Positions 26,982 to 36,369 of a stretch of DNA of 64,000 bases are shown piece by piece. The stretch spans positions 1,364,001-1,428,000 of the forward strand of contig CAWIUG010000005.1 of assembly GCA_963839165.1 (NCBI GenBank), written 5' to 3'. The translations under genes and the position numbers were made by a program. The DNA is from DATFVA01 sp963839165. Its GTDB lineage: Bacteria > Bacteroidota > Ignavibacteria > Ignavibacteriales > Ignavibacteriaceae. Each line of letters starts with the position of its first letter. The stretch's first letter is position 1. A model generated the notes under the pieces. That model saw only the letters and a program-made list of their open reading frames with translations. It was not told the DNA's origin and searched no databases.

Positions 26982-28025
26982 GTGGATATTTTTAATATTT
27001 ATTTACCTGTTGCTGGAATTGAATTTAATGTACTGCTGCTCATTCTGATAGGATTTTGTGTAGGTGTATTGGGTGGATTCTTCGGTGTGGGCGGAGGCTG
27101 GATTGTAACTCCGGCTTTAAATATTTTTGGGTTCCATATGGCTTATGCAATAGGAACCGACCTTGCAAATATATTCGGACAGTCAATAGGAGCTACGAAA
27201 AAGCATCAGAAGATGGGAAATATTGACTGGAAATTGGGATCTATCTCAATTGTTGCATCAATTGTTGGTCTTGAATTGGGCTCCCAGGTGATCCTTGGAC
27301 TGGAAAGAGTAGGCAGTGCCGGGGAAATTGTTCGATGGTGTTATCTAATAATGATGTTTGGGTTGAGCATTTTTATGTTTTATGATTATTTCGTGGTAAA
27401 TCCCCGTCAATCAAAAAGTTCCTCAGGAGAACAGCCTAAGGAGACCAGAAGTAAGATAGCTGTAAGACTGCATAATATAAAGATTCCACCTATGATCTCT
27501 CTCCCTGCTTCAGATATACAGTCTGTATCCCTATGGATTGTTCTACTTGTTTTTCTTGTTACAGGATTTCTGTCGGGATTTCTCGGTGTAGGAGGAGGAT
27601 TTATTCGAATGCCTGCCCTTGTATATCTCATTGGAGTACCTACGGTCATAGCCGTTGGAACAGATTTAATGAGTGTACTTTTTGCCGGAGCCTATGGCTG
27701 TTTTACATACGCTCTGAAGGGACGTGTGGAATTCATTGCGGCATTTTTTATGTTGATAGGGGCATCAATAGGGGCTCAGATAGGAGCAACAGCCATAAAG
27801 TACGTCAAAGGATATGGCATAAGGCTTCTCTTTGCGATAATGATTGTGTTTGCGGGATGCTCAGTTGCCCTGGAACAGGTGTACAAACTCTCCCTGGTTT
27901 CATTTTACCAGACAACTGCAGGAATTGTTCTAATGGGAACAGCCGTATCAATGACAATAATAATTATAGCAAGACTTATTAATGAATCAAGAAAGGAAAA
28001 ATCCAGGAAGAGTGAGTTAGCTTAA
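26982..28025 (+). CDS. TauE/SafE (DUF81) anion permease, copy 2 of 3
   Basis: The paralogues show that the true start is the GTG at 26982 (translated MDIFNIYLPVAGIEFN), two codons inside the longest frame. The 347-residue protein keeps both permease motifs (GVLGGFFGVGGGWIVTPALN, GFLSGFLGVGGGFIRMPALVY) and resembles copy 3 more than copy 1 in the second half, for example the shared GFIRMPALVYLIG and GTDLMSVLF. The central cytoplasmic loop (about residues 140-170) is shorter than in copy 1 and is the least conserved part. The gene starts 36 bp after copy 1. Confidence 0.9.
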   Translation: MDIFNIYLPVAGIEFNVLLLILIGFCVGVLGGFFGVGGGWIVTPALNIFGFHMAYAIGTDLANIFGQSIGATKKHQKMGNIDWKLGSISIVASIVGLELGSQVILGLERVGSAGEIVRWCYLIMMFGLSIFMFYDYFVVNPRQSKSSSGEQPKETRSKIAVRLHNIKIPPMISLPASDIQSVSLWIVLLVFLVTGFLSGFLGVGGGFIRMPALVYLIGVPTVIAVGTDLMSVLFAGAYGCFTYALKGRVEFIAAFFMLIGASIGAQIGATAIKYVKGYGIRLLFAIMIVFAGCSVALEQVYKLSLVSFYQTTAGIVLMGTAVSMTIIIIARLINESRKEKSRKSELA

Positions 28026-28057
28026 ACTATTTTCTCAATATAGAACGGGAATAGTAT

Positions 28058-29107
28058 ATGGATATTTTCAATATTTATCTGCCTGTAGCAGGAATTGAAT
28101 TCAATGTACTGCTGTTGATTCTGATCGGGTTCTGTGTGGGTGTGCTTGGGGGATTTTTCGGGGTTGGTGGAGCCTGGATTGTAACGCCGGCTCTTAACAT
28201 ATTTGGTTTTCACATGTCTTATGCAATAGGAACTGATCTTGCACATATATTTGGAAAATCTATTGTTGCTACTAAAAAACATAGTAAAATGGGCAATGTG
28301 GATTGGAAGCTCGGATCGATCTCAATTGTGGCTTCTGTCCTAGGGGTGGAGGGAGGATCTCAGGTGATCATGATCCTGGAGAAAGTTGGTGATGTTGGAA
28401 CGATCGTTCGATGGAGCTACATCATTCTCCTGCTGGGACTATCAATCTTCATGATGTACGATTATTTTATCTTACGTCCATCTCAGAATGACACTTCAAC
28501 CACCGGTTCAAAAGGTAAACCAAAAAAGAAAAAAACCCCTCTATCACAAAGGCTGTATAAAATAAAAATTCCACCGATGGTCTCCTTTCCCACTTCGGGA
28601 ATAGAATCTGTCTCAATCTGGATTGTGCTTTTAATTTTTTTCGTTACTGGATTTCTTTCGGGTTTTATGGGAGTTGGTGGAGGCTTTATTAGAATGCCTG
28701 CCCTTGTTTATCTAATTGGCTGCCCAACGGCGATTGCTGTCGGTACGGACCTAATGAGTGTCCTTTTCAGCGGAGCTTACGGATGCCTTACTTATGCAAT
28801 TAAAGGAAGAGTGGAAATTATTGCCGCTTTCTTTATGCTCATAGGGGCATCCATTGGTGCACAACTTGGAGTTACAGCTGTAAAATATATCAGGGGATAT
28901 GGAATAAGGCTGCTTTTTGCTGTGATGATTGCTTTTGCCGGAATTTCTGTAGTAATTGAACAGATTTATAAAATGACAAATATCCCTATATATTCCCATA
29001 TTGCGGGAGTCCTGGTTATCGGTGCATCAGTTTTGATGACCCTCGTTATCTGTATGAAGCTGTTTATTGAAGCCAGGAAGGAAAAAAGATTATCAATTGA
29101 GCATTAA
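28058..29107 (+). CDS. TauE/SafE (DUF81) anion permease, copy 3 of 3
   Basis: This third tandem copy (349 residues) begins MDIFNIYLPVAGIEFNVLLL as copy 2 does. It differs at positions otherwise fixed in copies 1 and 2: the first motif reads FFGVGGAWIVTP (Gly to Ala), the next segment HIFGKSIVATKKHSKMGNVD replaces NIFGQSIGATKKHQKMGNID. The loop (about 145-180) is Lys-rich. Such changes in the first motif suggest a shifted substrate or loss of transport in this copy. It is followed 14 bp later by a small membrane protein. Confidence 0.9.
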   Translation: MDIFNIYLPVAGIEFNVLLLILIGFCVGVLGGFFGVGGAWIVTPALNIFGFHMSYAIGTDLAHIFGKSIVATKKHSKMGNVDWKLGSISIVASVLGVEGGSQVIMILEKVGDVGTIVRWSYIILLLGLSIFMMYDYFILRPSQNDTSTTGSKGKPKKKKTPLSQRLYKIKIPPMVSFPTSGIESVSIWIVLLIFFVTGFLSGFMGVGGGFIRMPALVYLIGCPTAIAVGTDLMSVLFSGAYGCLTYAIKGRVEIIAAFFMLIGASIGAQLGVTAVKYIRGYGIRLLFAVMIAFAGISVVIEQIYKMTNIPIYSHIAGVLVIGASVLMTLVICMKLFIEARKEKRLSIEH

Positions 29108-29120
29108 AAGAGGCATTTCA

Positions 29121-29432
29121 ATGAAAATAAAAAAAATTGTTTTACTTATCCTAATTTCACTTTGTTTTAGCTGTCTGTGGTCCGACGGTAACAAGGCTTA
29201 TGGAGGCGAGATTGGGGGGAAAGAGCAAGCAGAGTTGAATATAATTGTTGATACAAAAGATCTCACTGGAGTTAACCTTTGGATAGTTGAGATGTACAAC
29301 AATGATAGAACACTATACGCGATCGTGGTTACTCTAGTCATGGCTTCACTGGGCTCAATAATGGCATTTGGAACAGATCTGATCCTTAAAAGATTTGGAA
29401 TGAATGTAACGAGAATTTCTCATCACGAGTAA
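29121..29432 (+). CDS. Small exported membrane protein next to the permeases
   Basis: I place the start at ATG 29121 (MKIKKIVLLILISLCFSC), a signal-like helix, rather than further upstream inside copy 3. The 103-residue product has a second helix near the end (about 68-88: TLYAIVVTLVMASLGSIMAFGTDL) and ends FGMNVTRISHHE. A soluble middle part contains VDTKDLTGVNLWIVEMYNND. I recall similar small proteins beside DUF81 permeases in sulfate reducers; the link is from memory and should be checked. It may be an accessory subunit of one of the permeases. Confidence 0.65.
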   Translation: MKIKKIVLLILISLCFSCLWSDGNKAYGGEIGGKEQAELNIIVDTKDLTGVNLWIVEMYNNDRTLYAIVVTLVMASLGSIMAFGTDLILKRFGMNVTRISHHE

Positions 29433-29461
29433 TTTGTCAGGTATATTGTACTGTTTCTCTT

Positions 29462-31007
29462 ATGGGAATTTTTAGCAAATTAAAATATATAAGTATTTCA
29501 ACACGTATATCAATACTGCTTGGGATAATTATACTCCTGATGATGGGTCTCTTTTCCACGTTCAGTCTAGTTAAACAAAAAGAGGATGCGATTTCCACTA
29601 TCAGTAATAACACGGAACAATTAAGCAGAACGATAGAAAAGATTCTAAGGTTTAGTATGTTGAAGAACAGGAGAGAGGAAATATCGCTCGCCGTCAATAG
29701 TATTGCGGAAACAGAAGAAATAAAATCTGCAAGGATATTAAACCATCAGGGTCAGATTATCTATTCCTCAAAGTCATCAGAACTGAACAAGGATATTTCT
29801 AAGAATAATAAACTCTGTCTAAGTTGCCATAATGGCAGGAATAACATCTCCAACATGGACATTAAAAATTTCAATGAATATAAAATCAACGAACAATCAG
29901 GAATAATTAATTATTCACTACCAATATTCAATGAGCCTCGCTGCAGCAATCAATGCCACCCGGCAGATAATGGAAATGAAACTAACTTGATAAACGAGAA
30001 AAAAACAAGGATACAAACTGCGGTTCATGATCCATCTAAAGTTATTTTGGGATTCATTGAAATCGAAGTGTCAATGGACAGGGTTATTAATGGTTTGAAG
30101 CAGACGCGGTTACTTCTGATTTCTTTAACCATCTTTTTTGCATTTCTTGCCTCGGTTATAGCCTATTTCTCTATAAAATATGTCATTGGAAAACCGGTCA
30201 GTAATCTTGTGGAGGGAACAAAGAGAGTAGCTTTGGGTGATTTTAAACATTCGATCCCGGCCGGGAAAGCTGAACTTGGAATACTTGCAGACTCATTTAA
30301 TAAAATGCAGCTTCAGCTTCTGAGAACCCAGTCGCAGCTGATTGAATCGGAAAAGCTTGCATCGATTGGAAAAATGGCAAATGAAATTGCAAATGAGATT
30401 ATAATCCTTTAACTGGGATTATTATCTATAGTGAATACTTACTTTCGGAAAAAGGGAATGAATCCTCAAAAGAAGATTACAGCATCATAAGACAGGAAGC
30501 ATTGAGATATCCGGGAAAGCATCAGAAATATTTTATCATTTACAACGAATGAGAAACCTGACTTTAAATTTATCGATATTAACCCGGTTCTCAGACAAGC
30601 CATATCTGTAGTCAAGAGATTTTCTAACTTCAGAAATATTAAAATAATCCCCGCAATCGAGAATGCATTGCCTGAAATATCAGCAGATGCAAACCTGCTT
30701 GAACAGGTATTCTTAAATCTGCTTTTAATTTCCTCCCGAATCTATGCTGACTGGTGGAATCCTTAATATTTCCGCCTCATTTAATGAAGGTGAAGGTGAA
30801 ATAAAAATTTTCTTCCACGATACGGGTAAAGCGATTTCTGAAACTATCTTAAGAAATTTAGAAGATGGATCCTCCAATTTGAAGAATTTTGAAAAAACAG
30901 ATATCAGTCTTGTGGTCTGTAAAGATATTATTAAAATGCACAAAGGAAATTTGAAAATTGAAACAGCTGAATCCGGCAATACTATAGGAATTACTTTACC
31001 TGTTTGA
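29462..31007 (+). pseudogene. Heme-motif sensor histidine kinase, broken by three frameshifts
   Basis: The first frame encodes a membrane helix (about 16-38), an extracytoplasmic domain with CLSCH (Cys119-His123) and CSNQCH (Cys161-His166) that look like covalent heme sites, a second helix (about 215-237) and HAMP. It ends early at 30412. The remaining kinase core can be read only by switching frame three times: a missing base near 30400 (restores EINNPLTGIIIYSEYLL), an extra base near 30510 (INPVLRQAISVVKRF, then a DANLLEQVFLNLL N-box) and an extra base near 30735 (ATP-lid DTGKAISETIL, final GNTIGITLPV). The H-box reads IANEINNPL where kinases have AHEINNPL, so the phospho-acceptor His is Asn. 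This points to a decayed gene, not only a sequencing fault. Confidence 0.8.
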
Positions 31008-31011
31008 AAAT

Positions 31012-31423
31012 ATGAAACCTGTAATTAAAATATTAGTTCTCGATAAAGAGGAAATTATTTTTAAAGCCATTAGAAAAGCGCTGAAAAATGACAGCAGAAT
31101 CCATGTATGAAATTACTTCCGGCACAACTGCAATTGAAGGGTTAAAGTATATAAGGAGCAGTAAGTTTGATCTTGTTCTGATAGATCTGGTTTTGCCGGG
31201 AATGAATGCTCTTGAGGCTATAAGACGAATAAAAAACATAGACCGTAAAATTTCGGTTGTCATTATGTCCGGATTTATTCCGTCAATTGCAAATAATGAT
31301 AATAATGACGGAACGAACGATGACTCCTTAACCAATGCTTCCGGTTTTCTATTGAAACCTTTTACTATTGACGAAATTAAATCATTAATTTTAAGAACAT
31401 TGAAAATAGAGAAAATAATCTGA
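31012..31423 (+). pseudogene. Response regulator receiver gene with one frameshift
   Basis: The gene begins at ATG 31012 (MKPVIKILVLDKEEIIFKAIRKAL) and hits TGA at about 31109 after SRIHV; the +1 frame continues YEITSGTTAIEGLKYIR to the stop at 31423. One extra base near 31100 explains it. Receiver landmarks survive: the DKEE acidic patch, the phospho-acceptor Asp in LVLIDLVLPGM, VIMSG and Lys in GFLLKPF. A longer-than-usual Asn/Asp-rich loop (NNDNNDGTNDD) precedes the Lys. Only a receiver domain is present, as in single-domain regulators. It follows the broken kinase by 4 bp and its stop overlaps the start of the next gene. Confidence 0.75.
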
Positions 31424-34065
31424 TGGCATTCTTCAGGAAAAAAAATAAAAAGCAGGAAGAAAAGTCAGTTTCATTCAGAGAGAAACTTCAGCATTTTCAA
31501 AATTTGCTTTATTCTAATGATGAAGCTCTGAAGCAAATGGCACAGCTGAGTGAAAGTCTGAGTTCAGGAAAGCCTTTTTCAAGAGGGGAGATTCTTAAAA
31601 TTTATTCAGAAATAATTTCGAGTACCCGTGACGTTACCGGTCACTTGTCGGCGATGTGCAATGGCAAATATAAATCTCTTATCAACCAGGTAGACAGAAT
31701 AGAAAGTGAGTGTAAATGGTTGATAGCCCCGGGTTCATACTGCCCTGCAAGATGGGACTGTGAGAAACCTGACTGTAAAGACTGCAATGAACAGGTCAAT
31801 CTTCTGCCGAACAGGGCATATTCATACAGGGTTGATGAAATAACGATGCACAATACCCGTGAAGTTGGGGGAAAAATGAGCAGGTTATGTGAAATTCATA
31901 ATAAGCTGCTGATACCTATCCCAGATGGCTTCTGCATTACCTCCAGGTTTTTTGAGGACTTTTTGGCTCAGGGCGATCTTTACTCCCAGATAGATAGTGC
32001 AATTGCATCGATTGATTTTAATGATAATTCCCAGATTCAGCAAGTCAGCCAGGTAATTCAGGCTTTAATTATTGCCACCCCAATCCCTCAGTTGATAGAG
32101 AAAATAATACTTAATAATTATGAATTTTTATCAAGCAAACATGGAGATGTTTTACTCTCAGTTAGATCCAGCGCCGTTGGCGAAGACGACCTTCACCATT
32201 CTTTTGCTGGTCTTCATTATACTGCTCTTAATGTAAGTAAGGCAAACCTTATAGATGCATGTTTCGAAGTCCTTATTTCTAAATACCTTCCGCAGGCTTT
32301 GGTTTATAGATATCTTACCGGGCTCCGTGATGTAGATATGCCTATGAGCATAGGTTGTTTGCAAATGATAGATTCAGGAATTAGTGGTGTACTTTTTACA
32401 AAAGACCCAATGGGAAAAGAGAATGGAATGATTATTCATGCCGTCAGGGGTCTTGGGAATAAGGTTGTTGACGGAAGCGTATCTCCACAAGAATTCATTG
32501 TAGATGAGAAACACGGCAGACTGATCAGATTTTCCCCTGGGAATCAGCAGTATAAAACGGTGCTCAGGAAAACAGATGGACTGAAAGAGGAGAAAATAGA
32601 CCCGGGTATTATACAAAAACCCTGTCTTTCAAAAGAACAACTCAGGGATATAGTTGAATATGCTAAAAGAATTGAAAATTTATTTGGTTCTCCCCAGGAT
32701 ATTGAGTGGACGATTGATAGTAGTGGAAAGATTTATATCCTCCAGAGCAGGCCCCTGGCTGTAACTGCACCGAATAATGCAGATTCGGAAATGATGACAG
32801 AACTGTACCAAGAACGGAGTAATAAATGTCTTTTAGAATCTGGCTCCTGTGCGAGTCCGGGAATTGGAACCGGAAAAGTATTTTTATTAAACAGATTTAA
32901 AGACCTGGTTAATTTTCCATCAGGAGGAATACTTGTTGTTAAAAAAACTTCTCCTGAACTGACCAGAGTGCTTCACAAAGCTTCAGGACTCGTTGCGGAT
33001 ATAGGTAATACTACCGGTCATCTTGCTATAATCGCCCGTGAGCTTGGAATTCCGGTAATAGTAAATACCGCTAATGCCACAGAAATACTTCAAAATGATA
33101 TGATGATTACGATCGATGCTAGTGAAAGTAAAGTATACGAAGGTGCTGCAGAAAATTTATTAAAAAATCGTAAGAAAGAATCGGCTAAAAATAAGATGTT
33201 TATGCGAAGTCCTATGCACCGGATCTGGCAAAATGTTTCGAAGCTGATCATCCCATTGAACTTGACCGACCCGGGAGCATCGGAATTTGTACCTGATAAT
33301 TGCAGAACTCTTCATGATGTCACTCGTTTTGCTCATGAATCCTCCATGCGGGAAATGTTTTCGCTATATGAATCTGCGGACTATGAAGAAACCTTTGCTT
33401 ATCCGCTGAAATTTTCTGTACCACTCGATATTCACGTAATTGATTTGGGAAACGGACTGAAAAACCTGACCGAAAAAAAATCTATAACGCCCGAAAACAT
33501 TGCTTCCCTGCCCTTCCTCTCACTTATAAAAGGAATGACATCTCCCGGAATAAGGTGGGCTGGACCGCTGCCGATTGATTTCAGAGGACTAACTAATCTA
33601 CTTATGTCAAATATTGTAGATTCAAGCAGAAGTGATCGTGACCTTGGAAGTAGAAGTTATGCCTTCGTTTCTGATTGTTATATGAATTTCTTTTCCCGTT
33701 TAGGTTATCATTTTTCGCGGCTTGATGCCTATGCAAGCGAAGAATTAAATAATAACTATATTAATTTTAATTTTCGCGGGGGAGCCGCTGATCCTGTGAG
33801 AAGGATGAGACGGGCAAAAATTATAACTAAGGTTTTAGAAACCCTCAATTTTACTGTTTCTAATCGTGGAGATCACGTACTTGCAACTATCAGAAAAATT
33901 CCCTCAACCCTAATACTCTCCCTATTATCAGAAATAGGCAGACTCATGGGGGCGGTGCGAAATGTGGATGTGACCTTAACAAATGATGAGAACATCGGAC
34001 AATTTGTAGAAGCTTTTCTAAAAGGTGATTCAGCACCAGCCTTAAGATTTACTGAAGATAAATAG
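31423..34065 (+). CDS. PEP-synthase-like protein: Cys-rich front, PPDK_N, PEP-mobile domain, unknown tail
   Basis: The 880-residue protein is a member of the PEP/pyruvate-dikinase superfamily without the last catalytic barrel. A front region (1-135) has clustered Cys (97, 107, 113, 118, 121). An ATP-grasp domain follows (about 135-450) with LSVRSSAVGEDDLHHSFAGLH, GVLFTKDPMG and DIEWTIDSSGKIYILQSRPL, then the phosphohistidine domain (about 470-580) with His533 in TTGHLAIIARELGIPV. The remaining 300 residues (TDPGASEFVPDNCRTLHDV onward) are not the PEP-binding barrel; I do not recognise them. It may transfer phosphate from ATP via His533 to an unknown acceptor. Its ATG overlaps the response-regulator stop, so it belongs to the same operon. 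Confidence 0.85.
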   Translation: MAFFRKKNKKQEEKSVSFREKLQHFQNLLYSNDEALKQMAQLSESLSSGKPFSRGEILKIYSEIISSTRDVTGHLSAMCNGKYKSLINQVDRIESECKWLIAPGSYCPARWDCEKPDCKDCNEQVNLLPNRAYSYRVDEITMHNTREVGGKMSRLCEIHNKLLIPIPDGFCITSRFFEDFLAQGDLYSQIDSAIASIDFNDNSQIQQVSQVIQALIIATPIPQLIEKIILNNYEFLSSKHGDVLLSVRSSAVGEDDLHHSFAGLHYTALNVSKANLIDACFEVLISKYLPQALVYRYLTGLRDVDMPMSIGCLQMIDSGISGVLFTKDPMGKENGMIIHAVRGLGNKVVDGSVSPQEFIVDEKHGRLIRFSPGNQQYKTVLRKTDGLKEEKIDPGIIQKPCLSKEQLRDIVEYAKRIENLFGSPQDIEWTIDSSGKIYILQSRPLAVTAPNNADSEMMTELYQERSNKCLLESGSCASPGIGTGKVFLLNRFKDLVNFPSGGILVVKKTSPELTRVLHKASGLVADIGNTTGHLAIIARELGIPVIVNTANATEILQNDMMITIDASESKVYEGAAENLLKNRKKESAKNKMFMRSPMHRIWQNVSKLIIPLNLTDPGASEFVPDNCRTLHDVTRFAHESSMREMFSLYESADYEETFAYPLKFSVPLDIHVIDLGNGLKNLTEKKSITPENIASLPFLSLIKGMTSPGIRWAGPLPIDFRGLTNLLMSNIVDSSRSDRDLGSRSYAFVSDCYMNFFSRLGYHFSRLDAYASEELNNNYINFNFRGGAADPVRRMRRAKIITKVLETLNFTVSNRGDHVLATIRKIPSTLILSLLSEIGRLMGAVRNVDVTLTNDENIGQFVEAFLKGDSAPALRFTEDK

Positions 34066-34080
34066 GTTACTTCAACCTAT
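34062..34080. terminator. Weak hairpin at the convergent junction
   Basis: ATAGGTT, ACTTC loop, AACCTAT forms a 7-bp stem lying over both stop codons of two genes only 6 bp apart. It has no T-run and may end either transcript weakly. Confidence 0.35.
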
Positions 34081-35238
34081 CCGAACAGGACTTTTTAAGG
34101 AACTAAAAATAACTCCTTTTTCTTTTCTTTCCCTCAAATTGAGAAACACGAGTGCTAATGTTCTATAGAACATATGTGCGAGCTTTGAATATGGGGCATA
34201 CCAAAGCAGGAAGAAAATTAAGACTAAGTGAACATAGTAAATATTATATGCGACAAAGGGAGCAGACGTCAGCCTTAATGATTCCGTTAGAAGCCCCGTA
34301 ACTGCAACACCGAAGATAAACCATACCAGCAGCCAATCGTTGTAGGTGTTTGAATTAATATTAGGTTTGGTCCTGATTCTTCGGATAATGATCATGGAGC
34401 TCCCGGTGAGGAGCGAGATACCGCTTAGGTTACCGAGTATTTTTATAGGATGCATAAAAGGGATCGGAGCTTCCAGTCCATAGAATAGATCAGCTCCCAG
34501 TGCAAGTCCTGCTGTAGCCATCGCACCAAGAAATCCATAAAATATTAAAAGATGACCAAGATATCTCGAGGAACTGCTTTCGCAGGATGAGAATTTTTTA
34601 TGAGATAGTATTCCGATAATAGTGACCCATAAAACGACCCAAAAACCTTTTCCGATATGCCCGGTTGAATGGGACGTCAGATATGTCCAATATCTATATA
34701 ACCCCATACCAGCAACGGAGAAGATAAGTACGTTGCCTCCAATAAAAAATATCTCGAGGATCCCATGTGGGAAAAACCTCGCAAAGATAATTTCTCCTTC
34801 ATTCAACTGTGAAAAGTTTCCTCCGAGATTGACATAGAGTATACCAAATAATACTAGAAATGGTACGAGGAGAAGTAAGGCCAGGTATTTCGGTTGTCTT
34901 AATGCCTGACCCATGAAGTGAGGAAATGCGAAATGCTCAACAACATATGAACGCATTGCACTAAGCAGTTCGGATGGTTTAGCTCCGCGTGGACAATAAC
35001 TACTGCAATCAGTACATCCGTGACAAAGCCAGATATCAGGGTCAGCCAGTAAATTTTCTTTCTGGCCCCAGCCGGCAGATATCATTTCTTTCCTCGGAAA
35101 AGCTTTATTTTCAGGTGAAAGAGAACAAACTACCGAGCAGGTTGCACACTGGAAGCATTTTTTCAGGGTGTCTCCCCCATTATCTTTAAGATATTTTATC
35201 AGTTCAACATCCGGGCTGATAAGGTTTCTTTCACTCAC
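34072..35238 (-). CDS. qmoC: Quinone-interacting oxidoreductase subunit QmoC
   Basis: The 388-residue protein joins an HdrC-like ferredoxin part to a membrane cytochrome b part, as QmoC does. Two 4Fe-4S motifs are seen: CFQCATCSVVC (about 28-38) and CHGCTDCSSYCPRG (about 72-85). From about 115 there are six transmembrane helices with His residues placed for heme b. Qmo passes electrons from menaquinol to APS reductase. Oddly it is not with qmoA and qmoB; those lie 7 kb upstream in the same direction, separated by sat, aprBA and hppA. No other qmoC copy is visible, so this is the expected partner. It is the last gene of the long minus-strand array. Confidence 0.92.
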   Translation of the reverse strand: MSERNLISPDVELIKYLKDNGGDTLKKCFQCATCSVVCSLSPENKAFPRKEMISAGWGQKENLLADPDIWLCHGCTDCSSYCPRGAKPSELLSAMRSYVVEHFAFPHFMGQALRQPKYLALLLLVPFLVLFGILYVNLGGNFSQLNEGEIIFARFFPHGILEIFFIGGNVLIFSVAGMGLYRYWTYLTSHSTGHIGKGFWVVLWVTIIGILSHKKFSSCESSSSRYLGHLLIFYGFLGAMATAGLALGADLFYGLEAPIPFMHPIKILGNLSGISLLTGSSMIIIRRIRTKPNINSNTYNDWLLVWFIFGVAVTGLLTESLRLTSAPFVAYNIYYVHLVLIFFLLWYAPYSKLAHMFYRTLALVFLNLRERKEKGVIFSSLKSPVRIG

Positions 35239-35253
35239 GGTAAATCTCCTTAG

Positions 35254-36039
35254 CTATTTATCAGTTTTACTAACCTGGATTGTCTTTTCTCCAAAAAGAC
35301 AGAACTTTAACCAATCAAATCCAAATTTTAATAATTCCTCATCATCATTTTTTAATTTCTCAATGGATTCTTCCGGAACAATAAATCTTTCCAGAAAGCT
35401 GCTATCAAAAACAAATTCTCTGAACTTATCAATGTTATAGCATACCGTATAGAACATTTCAAGCTGAGGCGGGGTTAGTTTTTTCCCTTTATCAAAATAG
35501 TTATGAAGAGATACCTCTTTAAACCACTTACCCATTTCATCATACTTCCCAACTCCCTGATCCTTCATCCATTCTCCAACGGTCCATTTCTTTTCTTCGA
35601 AATACCCCTTACAAACTGGTTCTTCTATTATAAAATAGAAATCCTCTTCTTCAGCTCCATCTATTTCCTTCGGAGAGGCCACTCCTAGCGGAAACATTCT
35701 ACAGGACCATGGCCTGTCTTCATAAACTGTGCATCCTTCCTCACCGACTAGCTGACAGGTTTTTTCCTTATCCTGGTTCAACCTTAGCATCAGAACCGGA
35801 TGATTCTGGTTCTCATCTATTGGCAGGAAGGTATATCTGTCGAGGAATTCCTGAGAGGAAATACCCAGACGGTTTTTTAATCTTATGATGTCGTAAGGTG
35901 TGAGAAAAATGTTCACATCACTGCAGCACTTATTGAAACAGCTGATGTTCCTGAAGCAGCTGAATTTAAATTCGCTATCCTTCGTTAGTCTTGGATATTC
36001 TTTTAATATTGCCTCTTTCAGCCTGTCTATTTCGTTCAT
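35254..36039 (-). CDS. YkgJ-family cysteine-cluster protein
   Basis: I use the start MNEIDRLKEAI at 36039, preceded by GGGAGA; an upstream in-frame ATG lacks such a site. The 261-residue product has the YkgJ Cys-cluster: FKFSCFRNISCFNKCC near the start, CQLVGEEGCTVYEDRPWSCRMFPLG in the middle and a further Cys in EEPVCKGYF. Such clusters bind zinc or an Fe-S centre; the function in the family is unsettled. It is 15 bp upstream of qmoC, and I recall members of this family placed by apr/qmo genes in sulfate reducers, so a maturation or assembly role is a reasonable guess. Confidence 0.85.
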   Translation of the reverse strand: MNEIDRLKEAILKEYPRLTKDSEFKFSCFRNISCFNKCCSDVNIFLTPYDIIRLKNRLGISSQEFLDRYTFLPIDENQNHPVLMLRLNQDKEKTCQLVGEEGCTVYEDRPWSCRMFPLGVASPKEIDGAEEEDFYFIIEEPVCKGYFEEKKWTVGEWMKDQGVGKYDEMGKWFKEVSLHNYFDKGKKLTPPQLEMFYTVCYNIDKFREFVFDSSFLERFIVPEESIEKLKNDDEELLKFGFDWLKFCLFGEKTIQVSKTDK

Positions 36040-36091
36040 TTTGTTCTCCCGCTTCTGAATCTCCCCACACACTGTTATTACAGCAGGGGGG

Positions 36092-36361
36092 TTATTCGAT
36101 AATGTTATTTTTTAATGCATCCTTTGACCACACAGGCAGAGGTCCCGATTCTTTATTAAGCGGATTAAACCTATACCTATAGGAAATGTTTTGATTATAT
36201 TTTTCTTTCATCCAATTCCATCCTCCGATAAAATAGGAACAGTCATCATTAAAACAGACGTATTGATATTCTGCACCCCAGGAGGATTCTGGCGGACAGA
36301 GCCATTTTTTTAACTCCTGACCACAATGAGGGCATACTGGAATTTTTTCGGTTTCATTCAT
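36092..36361 (-). CDS. Small zinc-ribbon protein
   Basis: This 89-residue protein has CPHCGQELKKWLCPPESSW and, 24 residues on, CFNDDCSYF, a two-knuckle zinc ribbon like those of Ogr/Delta-type proteins. Conserved aromatic residues follow (GGWNWMKEKYNQNISYRYRFNP). It lies between hppA (8 bp) and the YkgJ gene (52 bp), all in one direction. I do not know a function; its place inside the apr-qmo block suggests a role in that pathway. Confidence 0.8.
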   Translation of the reverse strand: MNETEKIPVCPHCGQELKKWLCPPESSWGAEYQYVCFNDDCSYFIGGWNWMKEKYNQNISYRYRFNPLNKESGPLPVWSKDALKNNIIE

Positions 36362-36369
36362 TTTAAAGC

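Noticed and set aside
27533..27982. A 149-residue Cys-rich ORF inside permease copy 2
   Set aside because: It is a shadow frame of the permease gene. The permease has strong family motifs, and the paralogous copies do not keep this frame open with similar residues.
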